Below, one piece after another: positions 59,953-64,000 of a stretch of DNA of 64,000 nucleotides (within the stretch, counting starts at the first letter, position 1; each line of letters starts with the position of its first letter). Origin of the DNA: Shewanella olleyana (GTDB taxonomy: Bacteria > Pseudomonadota > Gammaproteobacteria > Enterobacterales > Shewanellaceae); NCBI RefSeq assembly GCF_023283825.1, contig NZ_JAKILD010000009.1:62001-126000 (forward strand). Direction: 5' to 3'. The notes under the pieces are model-generated. The model saw only the letters and a list, made by a program, of their open reading frames with translations, was not told where the DNA came from and did no database searches. The position numbers and the translations under genes are program-made.

Positions 59953-60683
59953 TGACGCAAATTACCTTAACTGCAGAAAACTTGGCGAAGAGCTACAAAA
60001 GCCGCCAAGTCGTTAAAAACGTAAGTTTGACAGTTAAAACAGGTCAAATCGTTGGGCTTTTGGGTCCTAATGGTGCAGGTAAAACCACCACGTTTTACAT
60101 GGTTGTTGGGCTAGTGAAAAGTGATAAAGGCCGTATTTTAATTGATTCAGACGATCTTACAGCAGATCCAATGCATTTACGGGCTCGCAAAGGCATTGGA
60201 TATTTACCTCAAGAAGCCAGTATTTTTCGTAAGCTGACCGTCCACGATAACATCATGGCCGTTTTACAAACCCGTAAAAGCTTAACGACTGAACAACGTA
60301 TAGAAGAGCTAGAGCACTTATTAGAAGAGTTCAATATTACTCATATCCGCGATAGCCAAGGTATGGCTTTGTCAGGTGGTGAACGTCGACGTGTCGAAAT
60401 CGCCAGAGCATTAGCCGCCAACCCTAAGTTCATTTTACTCGATGAACCTTTTGCTGGGGTAGATCCTATCTCCGTGATAGATATCAAGAAAATTATTCAA
60501 CAATTAAAAAGTCGTGGTTTAGGCGTGTTAATTACTGACCACAATGTTCGTGAAACACTTGATGTATGTGAGCATGCGTATATTGTCAGTCACGGCGATT
60601 TAATCGCTGAAGGCACGCCTGCTGAAATCTTAGACAATCAGCAAGTCAGGTCAGTATACTTAGGTGAGCAATTCAAGCTATAG
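59952..60683 (+). CDS. lptB: LptB, LPS export ABC ATPase
   Basis: Cytosolic ATPase of LptB2FGC that extracts LPS from the inner membrane. It has 243 residues; Walker A is [10 protein letters not shown], the signature [15 protein letters not shown], Walker [14 protein letters not shown] and the switch His [10 protein letters not shown]. The stop/start overlap with lptA is 1 bp. Confidence 0.97.
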   Translation: MTQITLTAENLAKSYKSRQVVKNVSLTVKTGQIVGLLGPNGAGKTTTFYMVVGLVKSDKGRILIDSDDLTADPMHLRARKGIGYLPQEASIFRKLTVHDNIMAVLQTRKSLTTEQRIEELEHLLEEFNITHIRDSQGMALSGGERRRVEIARALAANPKFILLDEPFAGVDPISVIDIKKIIQQLKSRGLGVLITDHNVRETLDVCEHAYIVSHGDLIAEGTPAEILDNQQVRSVYLGEQFKL

Positions 60684-60864
60684 TTAGCATTCTTTAGTGC
60701 ACTATATGGCATTTCGCGACCAGTATCAGTCCCACTTTTTAGCGCTATGTTCTAGACTCAACTTAAGCCAAGGTTCAGCTTAAGCCTAGAAGCAGTTTAA
60801 AAAGGTGCTAGACCCACAAAATTGTTAGTCGCGATGATGAAATTCAATTAGGGATAAGCGGTAA
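60684..60864. other. lptB-rpoN intergenic region
   Basis: 181 bp with two imperfect direct repeats of CTTAAGCC near 60761-60787. No clear terminator after lptB was seen; rpoN probably has its own promoter here. No gene found. Confidence 0.45.
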
Positions 60865-62349
60865 ATGAAAGCCTCACTCCAACTTAAAATGGGTCAACAC
60901 CTGACAATGACCCCTCAGTTGCAACAAGCCATTCGCTTATTGCAACTTTCCTCATTGGAGCTCCAGCAAGAAATTCAACAAGCACTAGACTCAAATCCAC
61001 TCCTTGAGCTCGAAGATGAGTTTGCTAAAGCAAAAGAACCTGTAAAAGAGAACGCCCAGCAAACCGATACTGATTTTAGTGACAACAGCCAAGTTACCGT
61101 TGAAAAAGACACCTCAACGGTGGATACCACAGAATCATTGACCAAAGAGTCAATGCCTGAAGATCTTCCTATGGACACCACATGGGATGAAGTTTATACC
61201 GCCTCTCCTAGCTCAGGCTCTGGCGCAGTTGCTCGTGATGACGATATGCCCTTTCAAGGTGAAACCACCGAAGGCCTATATGAACATCTTGAGTGGCAAA
61301 AAAACCTTACCCCATTTTCAGAAAATGATTTGGTCATCGCAACTGCCATTATCGATGCAGTAGATGAACGTGGTTATTTAACTCAAACCACCGAAGATAT
61401 TTTACAAGCTTTAGGTCTTGAAGATATTGAGCTCGACGAAGTTGAAGCCGTACTCAAACGAGTTCAGCATTTTGATCCTGTAGGCGTTGCAGCAAGAGAT
61501 TTAAGTGAATGCTTAATGATCCAACTCGGGCAATACCCTGATGAGATCCCTTGCATCGACAATGTAAAATTGCTCATCGGTGAACACCTTGATTTAATTG
61601 CTGGCCGCGACTTTAGATTATTAATGCGTAAAACCAAGCTTAAAGAAGATGATTTACGCGAAGCTATTCAATTTATTCAAACGCTTAACCCGCGTCCGGG
61701 CTTACAAATTACGCCAATTAAAGATGAATATGTCATTCCTGATGTGACAGTGTTTAAAAAGAGTGGTCGTTGGGTCGTTGAATTAAATCCAGATAACATG
61801 CCTAAAATTGGTGTTAATCAGCAATATGCAGCTATGGCGAAAGGTTCTGCAAATCAGTCAGACAGCCAGTTTATTCGCGGCCATTTACAAGAAGCCAAAT
61901 GGTTTATAAAAAGTATTGAAAGCCGCAACGAAACCTTATTAAAAGTGGCTAATTGCATTGTGCAATTCCAGCAAGGTTTCTTTGAGTTTGGTGAAGAAGC
62001 CATGAAACCAATGGTACTTAATGACATTGCAGAAGCCGTTGAGATGCATGAGTCGACTATTTCGCGTGTTACCACCCAAAAATACATGCACACCCCTCGC
62101 GGACTTTTTGAACTAAAATATTTCTTCTCTAGCCATGTTAGTACTGATGATGGTGGAGAATGTTCTTCTACTGCAATTCGAGCCTTTATTAAAAAGCTTG
62201 TTGCAGCAGAAAACCAGCAAAAGCCACTTAGCGATAGTAAAATGGCGACGCTATTGGCAGAACAAGGGATTAATGTTGCTCGGCGTACAATCGCCAAATA
62301 TCGTGAAGCAATGCTCATCCCTCCCTCAAACCAACGCAAAAGCTTGTAA
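60865..62349 (+). CDS. rpoN: RNA polymerase sigma-54 factor
   Basis: Sigma54 for enhancer-dependent promoters (nitrogen, flagella and other genes). It has 494 residues. The Gln/Leu-rich region I reads [18 protein letters not shown], followed by a long acidic region II (about 50-125), the core-binding and HTH regions ([23 protein letters not shown]) and the RpoN box [10 protein letters not shown] near the end. Followed 24 bp later by hpf. Confidence 0.98.
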   Translation: MKASLQLKMGQHLTMTPQLQQAIRLLQLSSLELQQEIQQALDSNPLLELEDEFAKAKEPVKENAQQTDTDFSDNSQVTVEKDTSTVDTTESLTKESMPEDLPMDTTWDEVYTASPSSGSGAVARDDDMPFQGETTEGLYEHLEWQKNLTPFSENDLVIATAIIDAVDERGYLTQTTEDILQALGLEDIELDEVEAVLKRVQHFDPVGVAARDLSECLMIQLGQYPDEIPCIDNVKLLIGEHLDLIAGRDFRLLMRKTKLKEDDLREAIQFIQTLNPRPGLQITPIKDEYVIPDVTVFKKSGRWVVELNPDNMPKIGVNQQYAAMAKGSANQSDSQFIRGHLQEAKWFIKSIESRNETLLKVANCIVQFQQGFFEFGEEAMKPMVLNDIAEAVEMHESTISRVTTQKYMHTPRGLFELKYFFSSHVSTDDGGECSSTAIRAFIKKLVAAENQQKPLSDSKMATLLAEQGINVARRTIAKYREAMLIPPSNQRKSL

Positions 62350-62373
62350 GCCTTTGTTATTGGAGGATGATAT

Positions 62374-62661
62374 ATGCAAATTAACTTGACTGGGCACCAT
62401 GTAGAAATTACTCAATCTTTACGAGAGTACGTACAAACTAAGTTTTCAAAGCTTGAACGACACTTCGAACAGATCAATAATGTTCATGTTGTGCTCAATG
62501 TTCAGAAGCTGCAACAAATTGCTGAAGCAAAATTACACCTCAAAGGAGGTGAAGTTTTTGCCATATCACAGAACGCAGATATGTATGTCGCAATTGACGC
62601 CCTGATAGACAAATTAGATCGTCAGGTAATTAAACACAAAGAGAAGTTAACTAAGCACTAA
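62374..62661 (+). CDS. hpf: Ribosome hibernation promoting factor, short form
   Basis: 95-residue S30AE-domain protein that, with RMF, makes inactive 100S ribosomes in stationary phase. Start MQINLTGHHVEITQSLREYV; core VVLNVQKLQQIAEAKLHL and MYVAIDALIDKLDRQV. GGAGGA lies 6 bp before the ATG. Between rpoN and ptsN, as usual. Confidence 0.96.
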   Translation: MQINLTGHHVEITQSLREYVQTKFSKLERHFEQINNVHVVLNVQKLQQIAEAKLHLKGGEVFAISQNADMYVAIDALIDKLDRQVIKHKEKLTKH

Positions 62662-62663
62662 CG

Positions 62664-63107
62664 ATGGAACTTCGCACAATTCTGCAACCGGCGTGCACGA
62701 CCTGCGCCACGCCGGGCAGTAAAAAAAAGGTATTGGAACTCATCAGCAATTTAATGGCTGCCCAATACCCAACCTTGTCATCACAGGCTATTTTTGAAAG
62801 TTTAATAGCCCGTGAGAAAATGGGTAGTACAGGTATAGGAAATGGCATTGCAATTCCGCATGGTCGATTAACTGATATCGAAGAACCGATAGCAATTTTG
62901 ATCAAGTGTGAAGAAGGCATTGAGTTTGATGCTATCGACAAGAAACCCGTGGATATTTTATTTGCGCTGCTTGTTCCTTCAGATCAATGCCAACAGCATT
63001 TAAGTACGCTGTCGAGTATGGCTGAAAAACTGAGCGATAAATTAATCCTTAAGCGACTTCGAAAGAGTCATGACGCTACAGAACTTTATCAGGTTATTAC
63101 TGCATGA
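62664..63107 (+). CDS. ptsN: Nitrogen PTS enzyme IIA (EIIANtr)
   Basis: Regulatory phosphocarrier of 147 residues; it receives phosphate from NPr and modulates potassium transport and other targets. The phosphorylated histidine is His66 in GIAIPHGRL. Three bp from hpf and overlapping rapZ by 4 bp. Confidence 0.97.
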   Translation: MELRTILQPACTTCATPGSKKKVLELISNLMAAQYPTLSSQAIFESLIAREKMGSTGIGNGIAIPHGRLTDIEEPIAILIKCEEGIEFDAIDKKPVDILFALLVPSDQCQQHLSTLSSMAEKLSDKLILKRLRKSHDATELYQVITA

Positions 63108-63949
63108 AACTTGTCATCGTATCAGGACGATCAGGCTCAGGTAAATCCATTGCACTAAGGGTACTCGAAGATTTAGGTTATTATTGTGTTGATAACCTTC
63201 CTCTGCCTCTTATTGGTAGTTTACTTGAACAGCTCAAAGGTAATAACGAGCTTGTCGCCATCAGTGTCGACGTTCGTAATATCGAAGAGCAAGGCAAAGT
63301 GCTTCAAGAGCAAATCGCCTTACTATCTGACGATACGACCATCATTAGTTTATTCCTAAACTCCAATGATCAAGTTTTGCTTAAACGCTACAGTGAAACC
63401 CGCCGGTTACATCCGCTGTCTAAAAATCAAATCTCACTGCAAGAAGCCATTCAGCTTGAAGGTCGATTACTCGAACCAATAGCTAAAATGGTCGATCACT
63501 ATATCGATACCTCTCAATTAACTATTTACGACTTGAGCGATCAAGTTAGACAAATATTAATGGGCAGTGTCGATAAAGAACTAGTGATCCACTTTGAATC
63601 TTTTGGCTTCAAACATGGTATGCCCGCAGAAGCTGACTTCATGTTCGACGTGCGCTTTTTACCAAACCCGCATTGGGAAATGGAATTAAGACCTTTAACA
63701 GGGCTTGATAAGCCAGTTCAAGACTTTTTAGGCAGACAACCTTTAGTTAATAAGTTCATTTGGCAAATTGAAAACCTATTTGAAACTTGGATGCCTCACC
63801 TTGAACGCAACAACCGCAGCTACTTAACCATCGCTATTGGTTGTACAGGTGGCCAGCATCGTTCAGTGTATATCGCCGATCAACTGACCAAACGCTTCAA
63901 TAACAGCAAACATCAAGTCAGTGCCCGTCATAGAGAGCTTGATAAGTGA
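63104..63949 (+). CDS. rapZ: RNase adapter protein RapZ
   Basis: P-loop RNA-binding protein that presents GlmZ sRNA to RNase E, controlling glucosamine-6-phosphate synthase. It has 281 residues; Walker A is GRSGSGKS (8-15), and the C-terminal domain has [11 protein letters not shown]. The stop codon overlaps the npr GTG. Confidence 0.96.
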   Translation: MKLVIVSGRSGSGKSIALRVLEDLGYYCVDNLPLPLIGSLLEQLKGNNELVAISVDVRNIEEQGKVLQEQIALLSDDTTIISLFLNSNDQVLLKRYSETRRLHPLSKNQISLQEAIQLEGRLLEPIAKMVDHYIDTSQLTIYDLSDQVRQILMGSVDKELVIHFESFGFKHGMPAEADFMFDVRFLPNPHWEMELRPLTGLDKPVQDFLGRQPLVNKFIWQIENLFETWMPHLERNNRSYLTIAIGCTGGQHRSVYIADQLTKRFNNSKHQVSARHRELDK

Positions 63950-64000
63950 GCCAGCCTTTGAGCTTTTCTAAAGATATCACCATCAGTAACAAACTTGGTC
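63946..64000 (+). CDS. npr: Phosphocarrier protein NPr (5' end only)
   Basis: GTG start at 63946 overlapping the rapZ TGA by 3 bp. The visible product begins [18 protein letters not shown], the strand before the active-site loop of HPr-like proteins. The phosphorylated His lies beyond the window edge. The ptsN-rapZ-npr order supports the call. Confidence 0.85.
   Translation, partial: MSQPLSFSKDITISNKLG

Overview
The window is a contiguous chromosomal segment of a gammaproteobacterium. Gene content and order match Shewanella best. Support comes from the order mutL-amiB-tsaE, orn next to a tRNA-Gly array, rsgA-psd-mscM, the tolC/nudF-yqiB-cpdA-yqiA-parE cluster, rpsF-priB-rpsR-rplI, purA-motX-rnr-rlmB, rplM-rpsI, zapE/degQ-degS, murA-ibaG-mlaBCDEF, and kdsD-kdsC-lptCAB-rpoN-hpf-ptsN-rapZ-npr. 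A motX between purA and rnr (sodium-driven polar flagellum), an S46 dipeptidyl-peptidase and the DUF3392, DUF2333 and TIGR04219 genes fit a marine Shewanella. The DNA is AT-rich by eye. No prophage, integron, CRISPR array or complete insertion sequence was seen.

Layout. 1-3.9 kb (minus): mutL (truncated by the window edge), amiB, tsaE and an unknown helical protein. 4.1-5.3 kb (minus): an unusual tRNA-Gly(GCC) array with four identical intact genes, three 5'-half copies in the spacers and four degenerate tRNA-derived units about 155 bp apart, behind one strong promoter. 5.4-14.8 kb: orn, rsgA, psd, an EamA transporter, mscM, a glycerophosphodiester phosphodiesterase, DUF3392, a 2-hydroxyacid dehydrogenase and a Fur-box-preceded bfd. 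14.9-24.7 kb: parC, a PQQ-type sugar dehydrogenase, parE, yqiA, cpdA, yqiB and nudF (all minus), then divergent tolC. 24.7-32 kb: the most accessory-like stretch, with a duplicated fragment of an outer-membrane-protein gene, a small inverted-repeat element, DUF2333, a copper chaperone ending in six histidines, an enoyl-CoA hydratase, a three-gene small-protein operon ending in PspC, dusA and a surface-antigen barrel protein. 32-43 kb: alr, dnaB, an S46 peptidase, the rpsF operon, DUF481, rlmB and rnr. 43-51 kb: motX, purA, a YjeT-like protein, rpsI-rplM, zapE, degQ and degS. 51-64 kb: murA, ibaG and the mla lipid-transport operon (minus), then yrbG, kdsD, kdsC, lptCAB, rpoN, hpf, ptsN, rapZ and the start of npr (plus).

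Much of the right half serves the envelope: peptidoglycan precursors (murA, alr), retrograde phospholipid transport (mla), Kdo synthesis and LPS export (kdsDC-lptCAB) and periplasmic proteolysis (degQ/degS). The left half is mostly genome maintenance (mutL, parC/parE, dnaB) and RNA or ribosome maturation (orn, rsgA, dusA, rlmB, rnr).

The features that go beyond standard annotation are the tRNA-Gly-derived repeat array, two families of MITE-like elements (162 bp in two copies; 270 bp lying between zapE and its terminator), a 34-bp tandem duplication that creates a 10-codon minicistron between kdsD and kdsC, the duplicated terminator-plus-gene-end downstream of tolC, and a 59-codon membrane-protein gene coupled to pspC. 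All calls come from reading the sequence; no database search or folding program was run.
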